From: Desulfobacter postgatei 2ac9
GTDB taxonomy: Bacteria > Desulfobacterota > Desulfobacteria > Desulfobacterales > Desulfobacteraceae
Assembly (NCBI RefSeq): GCF_000233695.2
Contig: NZ_CM001488.1
Span: 2,250,053 to 2,314,052, forward strand
Direction of reading: 5' to 3'
Length of the DNA: 64,000 nucleotides
Part shown: positions 46,097 through 55,206 of the stretch, piece after piece
Position numbering within the stretch: the first letter of the stretch is position 1
Layout: each line of letters begins with the position of its first letter
The notes under the pieces: model-generated
Database searches by the model: none
The model's input: only the letters and a program-made list of their open reading frames with translations
What the model was told of the DNA's origin: nothing
Translations under genes and position numbers: made by a program

Positions 46097-47281
46097 CTAC
46101 TTTATTTTGGGAAACAGAGCAATGGGTACAAGGCAGGCCAGCGGGATAAATGCCGTACATTTAAGAACGATGGTCAGTCCGAAAATATCTGCCAGCCGGC
46201 CTATTCCCGGGGCAATGACCCCGCCAAGCCCATAGGCCAGTCCCATCATGAGGCTGGCTGCCATGGCCCGGGATCCCGGCGCAAGCTTCTGGGCCATGAC
46301 CACGCCTAAGGGCATGGGGGCCAGCACAAAAAAACCGGAAAGAAAGGCACCGGTGTATGCCCCCAATCCCGGCATGTATAAAAACATCAAAAGAGTCGGG
46401 GGCATGAGCAGGTATGACAGCAAAAAAACAGGCTTAAACCCGAACCGGTCTGCGCAATAGCCTGCGGTCAGTCCGGACAGGGTCCCGGCAATGGTGAAAA
46501 GCGCAATGATTACCCCCACAGAGGGCAGGGTATGGTCCTGACGGGTCAGGTAAATGGGCATGAAGGTTAAAAATGTCTGGCCTACAACAGCTCGCAGCAC
46601 CATGACCAGCCATATTAAAAAAATCGTTTTATACACCTTTCCAAAGGTGTGCTTCAAACTGTTGATAAATCCTAACCCTGCCATGTTCTCGGATACGGGT
46701 TTGGGCATATACTTCAGGCAGAATATAAAGGATACGAGACCCAATATCATGGTCCAGGGCATGGCAGATAAGCCAAACCGGCTCACATACGAGGTAATGA
46801 ATACAGGACCCAAAGCAAAGGCCAGAGTTCCGCCGGTATTGAAAATAGACTGTGCAAACCCTGCCCGGTTTCCGGCATACAGATTCACCATACCCGAAGT
46901 GGATGGATGAAACATGGAGGAACCCACAGAGCCCAGACACAGCGTGGTTAGCAATATCCAATAATTGGGTGCGATACCGGAAAAGGGAATGACAAAAAAA
47001 ACCAAAAACAATCCGGTGAGTACAAACCATCGGGTTTCGTACCTGTCAGCCATATACCCCACCACCGGCTGAACCACAAAAGCTAAGAAACGCACGGCAC
47101 CGGTAATCAGGCCCACCTGGGTCAGGGTAAGAGACAGCTTGGCTTGGAATGCCGGCAGCAAAGGGGTGAAAAAGGATGAATAGAAATCTCCGGTAAAATG
47201 AACCAGGCTTAGAACCAGGACAATTTTATAATCAATTCTCTCCCCCCGGGGCAACGGTCCCGGAGTTTGGGCGGTACTCAT
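46097..47281 (-). CDS. MFS transporter, Fsr (fosmidomycin resistance)-like
   Basis: 394 aa, about 12 transmembrane helices. HFTGDFYSSFFTPLLPAFQ in helix 1 and GYMADRYETRW (the A-type motif after helix 2) are typical, as is SMFHPSTSGMV, which resembles the Fsr subgroup. Predicted inner-membrane exporter of a small molecule. It lies between rpe and the radical SAM gene on the same strand and is the likely first half of a transporter/rSAM pair. Confidence 0.78.
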   Translation of the reverse strand: MSTAQTPGPLPRGERIDYKIVLVLSLVHFTGDFYSSFFTPLLPAFQAKLSLTLTQVGLITGAVRFLAFVVQPVVGYMADRYETRWFVLTGLFLVFFVIPFSGIAPNYWILLTTLCLGSVGSSMFHPSTSGMVNLYAGNRAGFAQSIFNTGGTLAFALGPVFITSYVSRFGLSAMPWTMILGLVSFIFCLKYMPKPVSENMAGLGFINSLKHTFGKVYKTIFLIWLVMVLRAVVGQTFLTFMPIYLTRQDHTLPSVGVIIALFTIAGTLSGLTAGYCADRFGFKPVFLLSYLLMPPTLLMFLYMPGLGAYTGAFLSGFFVLAPMPLGVVMAQKLAPGSRAMAASLMMGLAYGLGGVIAPGIGRLADIFGLTIVLKCTAFIPLACLVPIALFPKIK

Positions 47282-47317
47282 GTGTGGGCGTCCTAACTCT
47301 TTAGGCGTTGGTTTTGT

Positions 47318-47983
47318 TCATATCTTGCCTTTGTCGGAAAGCGTGCGAAGCTCGGCTATGGTTTTTCCATAGTCAGGCGTGTTAAAAATGGCGGAACCCG
47401 CCACAAAACAAAGGGCACCGGCCCGGGTAACAGCTTCCATGGTATCATTGTTTACGCCGCCGTCCACCTGGATAATGGCATCGGAGCATGCATCAGAGAG
47501 CATTTCGGACAACGCGGTAATTTTATTTAAGCTCGAATCAATAAACTTCTGGCCGCCGAAACCGGGATTGACACTCATGATAAGGACAAGATCAAGCAGA
47601 TCAATGACATATTCAATGGCGGACAACGGCGTGGCCGGATTCAGGGCAACGCCGGCCTTCACGCCTAAACTTTTTATCAGCTGCAGACTGCGATGCAGAT
47701 GGGGGCATGCCTCGGCATGGACGCTGATGTAGTCGGCCCCGGCTTTGGCAAAATCCGGAATTCTGGCATCCGGGGTTTCAATCATCAGGTGTACGTCCAG
47801 CACCAGATCTGTGGCGCGTTTACACGCCTCCACAACAATGGGGCCGTAGGAAATGTTGGGCACAAACTGTCCGTCCATGACATCAATGTGAATCCAGTCT
47901 GCGCCGGCTTTTTCAACCGCTTTGACCTCTTCCCCCAAACGGGTGAAGTCAGCAGAGAGAACAGAAGGGGCGATCAGTGTCAT
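47318..47983 (-). CDS. rpe: Ribulose-phosphate 3-epimerase
   Basis: 221 aa TIM barrel. APSVLSADF at the N-terminus, the metal-ligand motif DWIHIDVMDGQFVPN, LDVHLMIE, MSVNPGFGGQKF and the C-terminal IQVDGGVN complete the family signature, including the catalytic aspartates. Interconverts ribulose-5-P and xylulose-5-P (pentose phosphate pathway). It starts 15 nt behind the rsmB stop in the same operon. Confidence 0.95.
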   Translation of the reverse strand: MTLIAPSVLSADFTRLGEEVKAVEKAGADWIHIDVMDGQFVPNISYGPIVVEACKRATDLVLDVHLMIETPDARIPDFAKAGADYISVHAEACPHLHRSLQLIKSLGVKAGVALNPATPLSAIEYVIDLLDLVLIMSVNPGFGGQKFIDSSLNKITALSEMLSDACSDAIIQVDGGVNNDTMEAVTRAGALCFVAGSAIFNTPDYGKTIAELRTLSDKGKI

Positions 47984-47997
47984 AATAGTCTCCTATT

Positions 47998-49371
47998 TTA
48001 ATTTTTCCTATTGCGTCTCATCCTGGCTATAAAAAATCCGTCCATTTCAAGATGGTCAGGAAAGGTTGTTTTATAAAATGTTTTAATCCCGGATTCGCAG
48101 AAAAAGGGCAGACGCGCTTCAAAACCTGAAGGGTCCGGGGAAAAATCCTTCCTCTTGTCCAAAAACCGTTGAATCACCTGGGTTGTCTCTTCAGGTTCAC
48201 AGGAACAGACTGCGTATACCAGCACACCACCAGGTTTCACCAGATTGGCCGAGCCGTTAAGGATTTTTTGCTGCAGGGCTGCCATGCGGATAAGGTCGTT
48301 TGGTTTTCGTTTCCATCGGCTGTCCGGGTTTCTGGCAAGGACACCTAAACCTGTGCATGGCGCATCCACAAGCACCCGGTCAAAATAGGATGAAAAATCA
48401 TTGAACCCGGCCTTTGCCATGTCTACATGGGTGGTGCGAATAATATCAATGTTCAAACGTTTGGCTTCGGTGTTCAAACGTTCGGCTTTTCTTTCACCGG
48501 TATCGTTGGCCGTGATGTTGCCTTTGTTTCCCATTTCAAGGGCCATATGGCAGGTTTTGGTGCCAAGGCCTGCACAGGCATCCAGAATGTTTTCGCAGGG
48601 TTTGGGGGCTAAAACCTGTACGGCAAGTTGGGCCGCTTCATCCTGAATCTGGAACAGGCCTTCATTAAATCCGGGCAGATCCGGTATGGCGATGCCGGGT
48701 GTCCGGACCTGAAGACCTAAGGGGCTGAACCGTGTTATTTGGGATTTGATCCCTGCTCGTTCGAAATTTGCAATCAACTCTTCCCGACTGTTTTTGCGTG
48801 GATTAACCCTGAGTGTCAGCGGGGGTAAATCCATCAAAGCGCCCGCAAGGGTCAGCGTTTTTTCTTTGCCATATCTTGCAGCCCAGCGTTTACCAAGCCA
48901 GGATGGTATGGAAAAGGCCGCAGCAAGGTGTCCGGGTAGGTTTTTATCTAAACAGGGCAGGGCAATCTTTTTGTGGGATCTGGATATATTGCGCAAAACC
49001 GCATTGATGAAGCCGGAAGCCTTTTTGCCGCAGATAGCTTTTGCAAGTTCAATACTGGTATCGATGGCTGCAAAATCAGGGACCCTGTCCAGGAAAACAA
49101 TCTGGAATACCCCAAGCCGCAATATGGTTTTTACCTTGGGATCAATCCGGTCAAAGGCAAGTTTAGAGCAGTGGCCAATCAATTGATCAATGCGTCCCCT
49201 GTGTCTGAACACCCCGAATACAATGGCATGGCAAAGCCCTCTATTCTTTTGACTTAAGCGTTCAAGCGACAGCGCCGCATCATCAACGGCACGGTCAAGG
49301 GGCAGGAAGGGCTTTTGCCCTGCTTCAATCAGGGTAAAGGCGAGATAACGTGGATCAGTGGTCATGCTCAT
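47998..49371 (-). CDS. rsmB: 16S rRNA (cytosine-967-C5)-methyltransferase RsmB
   Basis: 457 aa. N-terminal NusB-like RNA-binding domain (about 1-140, LPLDRAVDDAALSLERLSQ), then a SAM-dependent m5C methyltransferase domain with LDACAGLGTKTCH, DRVLVDAPCTGLGVL (the PCTGLG cysteine) and the catalytic AVCSCEPEE cysteine. The gene is coupled to fmt by an ATGA overlap (49368-49371), the classic def-fmt-rsmB order, here extended to rpe. Confidence 0.93.
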   Translation of the reverse strand: MSMTTDPRYLAFTLIEAGQKPFLPLDRAVDDAALSLERLSQKNRGLCHAIVFGVFRHRGRIDQLIGHCSKLAFDRIDPKVKTILRLGVFQIVFLDRVPDFAAIDTSIELAKAICGKKASGFINAVLRNISRSHKKIALPCLDKNLPGHLAAAFSIPSWLGKRWAARYGKEKTLTLAGALMDLPPLTLRVNPRKNSREELIANFERAGIKSQITRFSPLGLQVRTPGIAIPDLPGFNEGLFQIQDEAAQLAVQVLAPKPCENILDACAGLGTKTCHMALEMGNKGNITANDTGERKAERLNTEAKRLNIDIIRTTHVDMAKAGFNDFSSYFDRVLVDAPCTGLGVLARNPDSRWKRKPNDLIRMAALQQKILNGSANLVKPGGVLVYAVCSCEPEETTQVIQRFLDKRKDFSPDPSGFEARLPFFCESGIKTFYKTTFPDHLEMDGFFIARMRRNRKN

Positions 49372-50315
49372 TCAAAACAGGCCGGCAGATCAATTTTATT
49401 TCCACAAAGAAATGCGGCTGCATCAAGGCGCTTTCCTGAACTTCCCATCAGTTCAAGCACCTGGACCACACCGTTTCCCGCAGCCACAAACAAGCCCTTG
49501 TCATTGCAGCAGACAATGGTGCCGGGCAACGCGGATGACGGAATGGATAAGGATGACAAAACAGCCTTGAAAATTTTAAGGCGTTTCCCGCAAAGTTCCG
49601 TAAAGGCCCCGGGCCAGGGTGTCATGGCGTTGATGTGAGCGCAGACAGACCTTGCACTGCCGTTCCAGTTAATGCGGCCGTCTGATTTTTTAAGCATGGT
49701 CACATAAGTGGCGTTTGAATGATCCTGGGGAACAGGGGTAACCTGATTGTGTTCAATGCCGTGGATGGTTTTAATAATAAGGTCGGCACCCATCAGCGAT
49801 AGTCTGTCGTGCAGCATTGACGCGGTCTCTTCAGGATCCACAGGCGTTGTGTCCATCAACAGAATATCCCCTGCATCCATTTTTTCAGCCATGACCATGG
49901 TGGTCACGCCGGTATGTTCATCCATGTTTAAAATTGCCGCCTGGATGGGGGAAGCCCCTCGGTATTTTGGCAAAAGGGAGGCGTGGATATTTATGGGGTA
50001 TTTTTGCGGGATATCCAGCATCTGCCGTGAAAGGATCTGTCCAAAGGCAACCACGACAAAATAGTCGGGTTTAAGACCGGAAATCAGCGATATTCCTTCC
50101 GGGGTATTTATTTTTTCCGGCTGGTACACCTCAATGCCAAGGTTCAATGCGGCCTGTTTGACTGGGGAAGGGCTAAGTTTTTTTCCGCGGCCTTTGGGCC
50201 GGTCCGGCTGGGTTACTGCCAGTAAAATGTCAAACCCCGGATCTTTTGCCAGGGCCTCTAACGCCGGGACAGAGAATTCCGGGGTTCCCATAAAAACAAT
50301 GCGGGTCTTTTTCAT
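49368..50315 (-). CDS. fmt: Methionyl-tRNA formyltransferase
   Basis: 315 aa. Catalytic NIHASLLPKYRGASPIQAAIL and the HAGDILLMD-type loop are standard for Fmt, and the N-terminus is IVFMGTPEFSVPAL. It formylates initiator Met-tRNA with 10-formyl-THF. It overlaps def and rsmB by 4 nt (ATGA) on either side, so synthesis of the processing enzymes is translationally coupled. Confidence 0.95.
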   Translation of the reverse strand: MKKTRIVFMGTPEFSVPALEALAKDPGFDILLAVTQPDRPKGRGKKLSPSPVKQAALNLGIEVYQPEKINTPEGISLISGLKPDYFVVVAFGQILSRQMLDIPQKYPINIHASLLPKYRGASPIQAAILNMDEHTGVTTMVMAEKMDAGDILLMDTTPVDPEETASMLHDRLSLMGADLIIKTIHGIEHNQVTPVPQDHSNATYVTMLKKSDGRINWNGSARSVCAHINAMTPWPGAFTELCGKRLKIFKAVLSSLSIPSSALPGTIVCCNDKGLFVAAGNGVVQVLELMGSSGKRLDAAAFLCGNKIDLPACFE

Positions 50316-50842
50316 TTTTCGTTTTTCAATTGTTTTAACCGTTTTTTCTTATACATGGCCCTTTTCAATGCAGAAATCCTGTCAATAAACAGGATACCGT
50401 CAAGATGGTCAATTTCATGCTGCATGATAACGGACATAAGCCCGTGGGCCTCAAACTCAATGGTTTCGCCGTCAATATTCATGGCCCGTACCGTGACGCT
50501 TGCATGCCGCCTGACATCGGCCCGGTAGTCAACAACACTTAAGCACCCTTCTTGTTCAGAGATAAAAGTCTCTTTGGATTTGGACAGGATTTCAGGATTA
50601 ATCAGTGCGATAAATGTTTTGTCTTCAGGGTCTTTTTGTTCATCTGCTGCATGGGGGTCATAAACGATAACCCGCCGGTTTACGCCGACCTGGGGGGCGG
50701 CAAGGCCTACCCCCGAATCATGGAACATGGTCTCACCCATATCCTCAACAAATGTTTTCAGCTCCTCATCAATGGTCTCAACAGGCACTGAGACCATTTT
50801 TAAGGAGGGTTCAGGAAAAGTGACAATATCAAGAGTAGCCAT
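50312..50842 (-). CDS. def: Peptide deformylase
   Basis: 176 aa. Three deformylase motifs: GVGLAAPQVG, EGCLSV (metal-binding Cys) and MQHEIDHLDGILF (metal-binding His pair). Removes the N-formyl group from nascent proteins. The start directly abuts the ribF stop (50843), and its stop overlaps fmt. Confidence 0.95.
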   Translation of the reverse strand: MATLDIVTFPEPSLKMVSVPVETIDEELKTFVEDMGETMFHDSGVGLAAPQVGVNRRVIVYDPHAADEQKDPEDKTFIALINPEILSKSKETFISEQEGCLSVVDYRADVRRHASVTVRAMNIDGETIEFEAHGLMSVIMQHEIDHLDGILFIDRISALKRAMYKKKRLKQLKNEK

Positions 50843-51772
50843 TTATTTTAAAATTTCCTTTGCTTTTTCAATGTCCTTTCTGATCTGGTCGGACAACTGT
50901 GCAATACTTGAAAATTTAATTTCATCCCGAAGTCGTTTCACCATATTAACGCGTATCCGAGATTCGTATATATCTTCTTTAAAATCAAGGATATGAACCT
51001 CAATGGTGAACATCCCATCCCCAAAGGTAGGGGAAAAACCAATATTGGCCACACCCTTGAAGTTACCGTGAATGGTTTCAACAGTTACCGCATAGACCCC
51101 GAACTTGGGACACAGTTCATCATGAAGTTTTATATTGGCCGTGGGAAAGCCAAGCTGACTGCCGCCGCGCTTGCGGCCCTTTATCACCTTGCCCCGGATC
51201 TGGTAAAATCGTCCAAGATAGTTCTTTGCCCGGTCCACATGGCCGTCCATGACAAGTTCTCTGATTCTTGTGCTGGAAATGCGCTCCGTGTCAGTTTCAA
51301 CATCCCGTATCCAGTCCGGTACAATGGTCTCATACCCAAGTTCTCCACCCTTTGCTTTGAGCAGCGCAACATTACCGGCCCTGTTTTTTCCAAAGCTATA
51401 ATCAGGGCCGATAACTATGGTTTTCATGCCGATTTTTTTTACAAGAATATCTTCGATGAATTCCTGGGCTGATATCTGTGCAAAGGATTTGTCAAAGGGT
51501 AGACAGATCAGCACGTCTATGCCCGAGGCTTTTATCAGTTCGATTTTCTGGTCCCGCCGGGTGATTAACGGGGGGGTGGAAATTCCCAGAGCTCTTAACG
51601 GGTGGGGTTCAAATGTCATGGCTATGCAGGTGCCGCCAATTCGGCGCCCCGTTTCAATCACCTGGTTCAACAGGGCCTGGTGACCTTTGTGCACACCGTC
51701 AAAATTACCAATGGTAATAACGGCGTTGTTAAAGGGGGCCTTAATCTGATTCAAGTCTTCAATTAATTCCAT
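50843..51772 (-). CDS. ribF: Bifunctional riboflavin kinase/FMN adenylyltransferase
   Basis: 309 aa. The N-terminal FAD synthetase domain has ITIGNFDGVHKGHQALL and the second FIEDILVKK/GPDYSFGKNR block; the C-terminal kinase domain has GRFYQIRGKVIKGRKRGGSQLGFPTANI. Makes FMN and FAD. It heads the ribF-def-fmt-rsmB-rpe operon. Confidence 0.94.
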   Translation of the reverse strand: MELIEDLNQIKAPFNNAVITIGNFDGVHKGHQALLNQVIETGRRIGGTCIAMTFEPHPLRALGISTPPLITRRDQKIELIKASGIDVLICLPFDKSFAQISAQEFIEDILVKKIGMKTIVIGPDYSFGKNRAGNVALLKAKGGELGYETIVPDWIRDVETDTERISSTRIRELVMDGHVDRAKNYLGRFYQIRGKVIKGRKRGGSQLGFPTANIKLHDELCPKFGVYAVTVETIHGNFKGVANIGFSPTFGDGMFTIEVHILDFKEDIYESRIRVNMVKRLRDEIKFSSIAQLSDQIRKDIEKAKEILK

Positions 51773-51802
51773 GTCGTCCTTTAAAATTCAAACAAAATAC
51801 TA

Positions 51803-51831
51803 TTGACAAACCAAACAAACGCATATATATA
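51803..51831 (+). promoter_or_regulatory. Promoter of the tRNA-Leu gene
   Basis: Perfect -35 TTGACA (51803-51808), 17-bp spacer and TATATA (51826-51831), about 60 bp before the mature tRNA. Confidence 0.55.
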
Positions 51832-51891
51832 TCTCAACCATCGCTTTTACGCAATCTTTAAATGGGCTGTCTACAAAGCGATCCTGAGTGT

Positions 51892-51978
<87 letters not shown>

Positions 51979-51989
51979 CCTCAATAAAG

Positions 51990-52022
51990 ATCCCGGAAGG
52001 ATAAGCCTTCTTGGGATTTTTT
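51990..52022 (+). terminator. Rho-independent terminator after tRNA-Leu
   Basis: ATCCC-GAAGG...CCTTC-GGGAT hairpin (51990-52016) followed by T6. Confidence 0.75.
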
Positions 52023-52110
52023 AGTTTTGGAATCCTCTCTCTTCTATCGTTCGATTTTATATGCCTGCTATTATGTACAATATGAGATGAAAATTAACTA
52101 CATTGAGGTG

Positions 52111-53451
52111 TCAGGAAACAATCCGGCCAACAAGGCAGTTGCCGTTGCTGCATTGATCATATTTAAGATTAACGATTTGTCCTTTAAGGCTGTCCGGATT
52201 GCCATGTGTATCCTTTTCATTCTTAATAAAGACGGTCAGGTAGTTGGTGGTGACTGCCTTAAGCATGCCTGTCTGCCGATCCCCTTGATTCTGTATCAGG
52301 CCCTTTAGGATTCGACCTTGGTTTGACTTGATAAAATCCGAACGTTTCTGTTCACCAAGTTCGCGCATCAGCGCTGCTCTTTTTTTTGCCGTGTTCGATG
52401 GCACCTTTGGGGTAAAATGCCATGCGGGCGTCCCTTTTCTTGGTGAATAGGGGAATACATGAAGGTAGGATACGGGTAGAGCCGCTACAAGCTTATATGT
52501 ATTTTCAAACGCCTTGTCGGTTTCACCGGGAAATCCCATGATCAAATCAAGACCAATACCGGCATGGGGCAGGATTTCATGAATTTTGTGGATCACTTCT
52601 GAAAATTGTTCAACTGAATAAGGCCGCTTCATGCGGGACAGAACACCATCGTCTCCGGCCTGGAGAGGGATATGGAAGTGATCGCACAAAATATGGCCGG
52701 GTCGGGCCATATTAATGAGATCATCCGTTATTTCATTGGGCTCAATGGAGGAGATCCTTATTTGATCCACCGTTTTTTTGTCATCAAGGGTTTTTACAAG
52801 TTGTGTCAAAGATGTTTCAGGCTTTAAATCAAGACCATACAACCCCGTGTGGATACCCGTCAGAATTATCTCTTTGAACCCCTGTCCATTTAAGCCTGAA
52901 ATGTGGGCCATGACCTGTTCAAAAGGCATGGATACCGATGCCCCTCTGGCATAGGGGATAATGCAATAGGTGCAGAACTGGTTACATCCGTCCTGGATTT
53001 TTAAATAGGCCCGGGTCATTGTTCCGTATACGGGCTGATCAAATCCTACAAAGCATGCCTTTTTTCCGTATTCAGGTTTTCTGAATTCAAATAAATCTTT
53101 TTCAGGCGCTTTCCGGGCAAGGTATGCAGGGATAAGATTTTTATCCTGGTGGCAGACAATGAGATTTACCCCTGAAATTTTCTTAAACTGTTCCGGATCT
53201 GTCTGTGCATGGCACCCGGTGACAATCACTGTTGCATCGGGATGTTCACGGATCAGCTTTCTGGTTTCCTGGCGGGACTGCATCCCGGCCCTGGCGGTTA
53301 CTGCACAGGTGTTGACAATGCAAATATCAGCGGTGCGGCCCTGACCCGCCCTTGAAAATCCCTGGGCTTCAAGCTGGGCTGCAATGCCGTCTGACTCATA
53401 TTGATTGACTTTACAGCCAAGGCTTTCGATGTAAAATGTTTTTTTTTTCAT
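52111..53451 (-). CDS. mtaB: tRNA t6A37 methylthiotransferase (MtaB-type radical SAM)
   Basis: 446 aa. N-terminal UPF0004 domain with three Cys (ESLGCKVNQYES, VNTCAVT, VTGCHAQ) that hold an auxiliary cluster, radical SAM core with GCNQFCTYCIIPYARG, and a C-terminal TRAM-like end. The family adds a methylthio group to t6A37 of tRNA; MtaB, not MiaB, is suggested by the HIPLQAGDDGVLSRMKRPY layout and lack of the full MiaB tail. It overlaps mnmA by 4 nt, so two tRNA-sulfur enzymes are coupled. Confidence 0.87.
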   Translation of the reverse strand: MKKKTFYIESLGCKVNQYESDGIAAQLEAQGFSRAGQGRTADICIVNTCAVTARAGMQSRQETRKLIREHPDATVIVTGCHAQTDPEQFKKISGVNLIVCHQDKNLIPAYLARKAPEKDLFEFRKPEYGKKACFVGFDQPVYGTMTRAYLKIQDGCNQFCTYCIIPYARGASVSMPFEQVMAHISGLNGQGFKEIILTGIHTGLYGLDLKPETSLTQLVKTLDDKKTVDQIRISSIEPNEITDDLINMARPGHILCDHFHIPLQAGDDGVLSRMKRPYSVEQFSEVIHKIHEILPHAGIGLDLIMGFPGETDKAFENTYKLVAALPVSYLHVFPYSPRKGTPAWHFTPKVPSNTAKKRAALMRELGEQKRSDFIKSNQGRILKGLIQNQGDRQTGMLKAVTTNYLTVFIKNEKDTHGNPDSLKGQIVNLKYDQCSNGNCLVGRIVS

Positions 53452-54506
53452 TGGATTACTGAAATCAGCCCTGCACCTAATACGCGGTTTCCTTTATAGA
53501 ATACTGCTGCCTGTCCAGGCGTTACCGCATTTTGAGGGGTGTCAAATGTTACAATGGCATCTGTATCATCCCAGTCAAGTCGGGCAGGGGCTGCCTTGTG
53601 GCCGTACCGGATCTGAACCGTCAGATTCCTGATGTTTTTCTTTTCGGGATAATTCCAGGTTATCTCTTCAACCGTCATCCGTTTTTGGGCAAGATCTGAT
53701 TTAAAACACAGATGAAGGGTATTGGTGTTCATATCAATTTTTTTTACATAATAGGGCGCAGGACCCGGAATGTTGATGCCCTTGCGCTGGCCAACCGTAA
53801 ACTTGTGAAGCCCCTGATGGTATCCCACGATCTTGCCTTGGCTGTCAAGCACCGGCCCGGGCTTAGGGGGAACTTTGGTTTTGGCGATAATGAACGCCCC
53901 ATGATTTTTATCCGGCAAAAAGCAGATATCCTGGCTTTCACCCGGCACAATCGGTACAAGGTTGTGTTGTCCGGCAACTTTGCGAACCTGGCTTTTGGTA
54001 AGACCGGCCAGGGGAAACACCAATCTGTCTAAAATTTTATGGGAAAGCATGGATAGAAAATAGGACTGATCTTTATGAAGATCAACACCCCTTTCAAGCC
54101 ATGCGGGTCCAATATTTTGTCTGTCAGAGGTATGTCTGTTGATCACTGTTGCATAATGGCCGGTTGCCAAAAGATCCGCCCCCAGCTTTTGCGCATGGTC
54201 AAACAACGTCTTAAATTTTATCTGTATATTGCAGACAAGACATGGATTAGGTGTTTTTCCGGCCATGTAGGTTGACACAAAATAATCAACTACGCTGGCT
54301 TCAAATTCCCGTGACAGGTCTATGGTATGCACGGCAAATCCAAAAACAGACGCCAGGGCAGATACATCCGGCATGCTCTTTTCATAGCCTGTGGTGAAAT
54401 GAATGCCGAAAACTTTTTTAAAACGCTGTTTGATAAGAAACCCTGCTACAAGGGAGTCTATTCCGCCGCTCAGGGCAACGGCCACAACCGGTGAATCAGG
54501 CATCAA
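53448..54506 (-). CDS. mnmA: tRNA-specific 2-thiouridylase MnmA
   Basis: 352 aa. The PP-loop ALSGGIDS, catalytic Cys pairs NPCLVCN and GESQDICF and the C-terminal ATP/tRNA binding parts are present. MnmA installs s2U34 on Glu, Gln and Lys tRNAs. The two conserved Cys in the usual positions argue for the persulfide mechanism. Coupled to the upstream NIL-ferredoxin by an ATGA overlap (54503-54506) and to mtaB downstream. Confidence 0.9.
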   Translation of the reverse strand: MMPDSPVVAVALSGGIDSLVAGFLIKQRFKKVFGIHFTTGYEKSMPDVSALASVFGFAVHTIDLSREFEASVVDYFVSTYMAGKTPNPCLVCNIQIKFKTLFDHAQKLGADLLATGHYATVINRHTSDRQNIGPAWLERGVDLHKDQSYFLSMLSHKILDRLVFPLAGLTKSQVRKVAGQHNLVPIVPGESQDICFLPDKNHGAFIIAKTKVPPKPGPVLDSQGKIVGYHQGLHKFTVGQRKGINIPGPAPYYVKKIDMNTNTLHLCFKSDLAQKRMTVEEITWNYPEKKNIRNLTVQIRYGHKAAPARLDWDDTDAIVTFDTPQNAVTPGQAAVFYKGNRVLGAGLISVIQ

Positions 54507-54949
54507 ACCGTTTCTTTTAAATCCTCACTGAATAGGCCCATGGCCCGGACTGGGCAGGTGAGAAGACAGCGCTCGCACAAACTGCATTTTTCCCGGTCAA
54601 ATATCACTTCCATTTCAGGGCGTTTGATGTGCAGAGCGCTTGTGGGGCAGACCGCGGTACATGCGCCGCAATGGGTACATATCTCTTCATCCTTGTAAAT
54701 TTTATGTTCAGGCGTGGATACACGGGCACCCTGTTCCTTTAAATAAGTAATCCCCTCGTTAAACGCAGCTTTCCCGGCGGAAGAGATTTCAAGCACCATG
54801 TGGCCTTCACTTTTTGAAGATATTCGTGCCTTTAGAATATTAAACATCAGGTCATATTTTTTAACCAGCTGACAGACAATGGGCCTTTGGGCCGATTGCG
54901 GGGGGAAATCTAAAATTACAATTTTTGAGTACAACGCGGTAACCTCCAT
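54503..54949 (-). CDS. NIL-domain ferredoxin (2x[4Fe-4S])
   Basis: 148 aa. The N-terminal NIL domain (about 1-75) is followed by two CxxCxxCxxxCP motifs (CTHCGACTAVCP, CSLCERCLLTCP). NIL-4Fe4S proteins occur in methanogens and sulfate reducers with sulfur-amino-acid and sulfur-transfer genes. Here it is the first gene of the mnmA-mtaB operon, with translation overlap. I infer an electron or sulfide donor role in tRNA thiolation. Confidence 0.82.
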   Translation of the reverse strand: MEVTALYSKIVILDFPPQSAQRPIVCQLVKKYDLMFNILKARISSKSEGHMVLEISSAGKAAFNEGITYLKEQGARVSTPEHKIYKDEEICTHCGACTAVCPTSALHIKRPEMEVIFDREKCSLCERCLLTCPVRAMGLFSEDLKETV

Positions 54950-55108
54950 ATCTTTTGTTAGGTTGCAAAAAGGTTGGGCAATCAGATGTTAAATCCATAC
55001 ACACCGATTCGCAACCGAATTTAATATCATATACTATTCATTGCGATCATATCAATAATTTTACCGAATCCTTAAATCGCTTAAATAAGCAATTTTGTGA
55101 AAAATTTC

Positions 55109-55136
55109 TTGTCAATCATTTATATTTTCATATACA
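55109..55136 (+). promoter_or_regulatory. Candidate promoter for the hybrid histidine kinase
   Basis: TTGTCA (55109-55114), 16-bp spacer and TATACA (55131-55136), about 70 bp before the kinase start in an AT-rich divergent spacer. Confidence 0.35.
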
Positions 55137-55206
55137 GAGTATATAAAAATTATCCAAGATTTTACTGAATTGCTTAACAATCGCTGTTTGTTTTTCCAGG
55201 AGGAGC

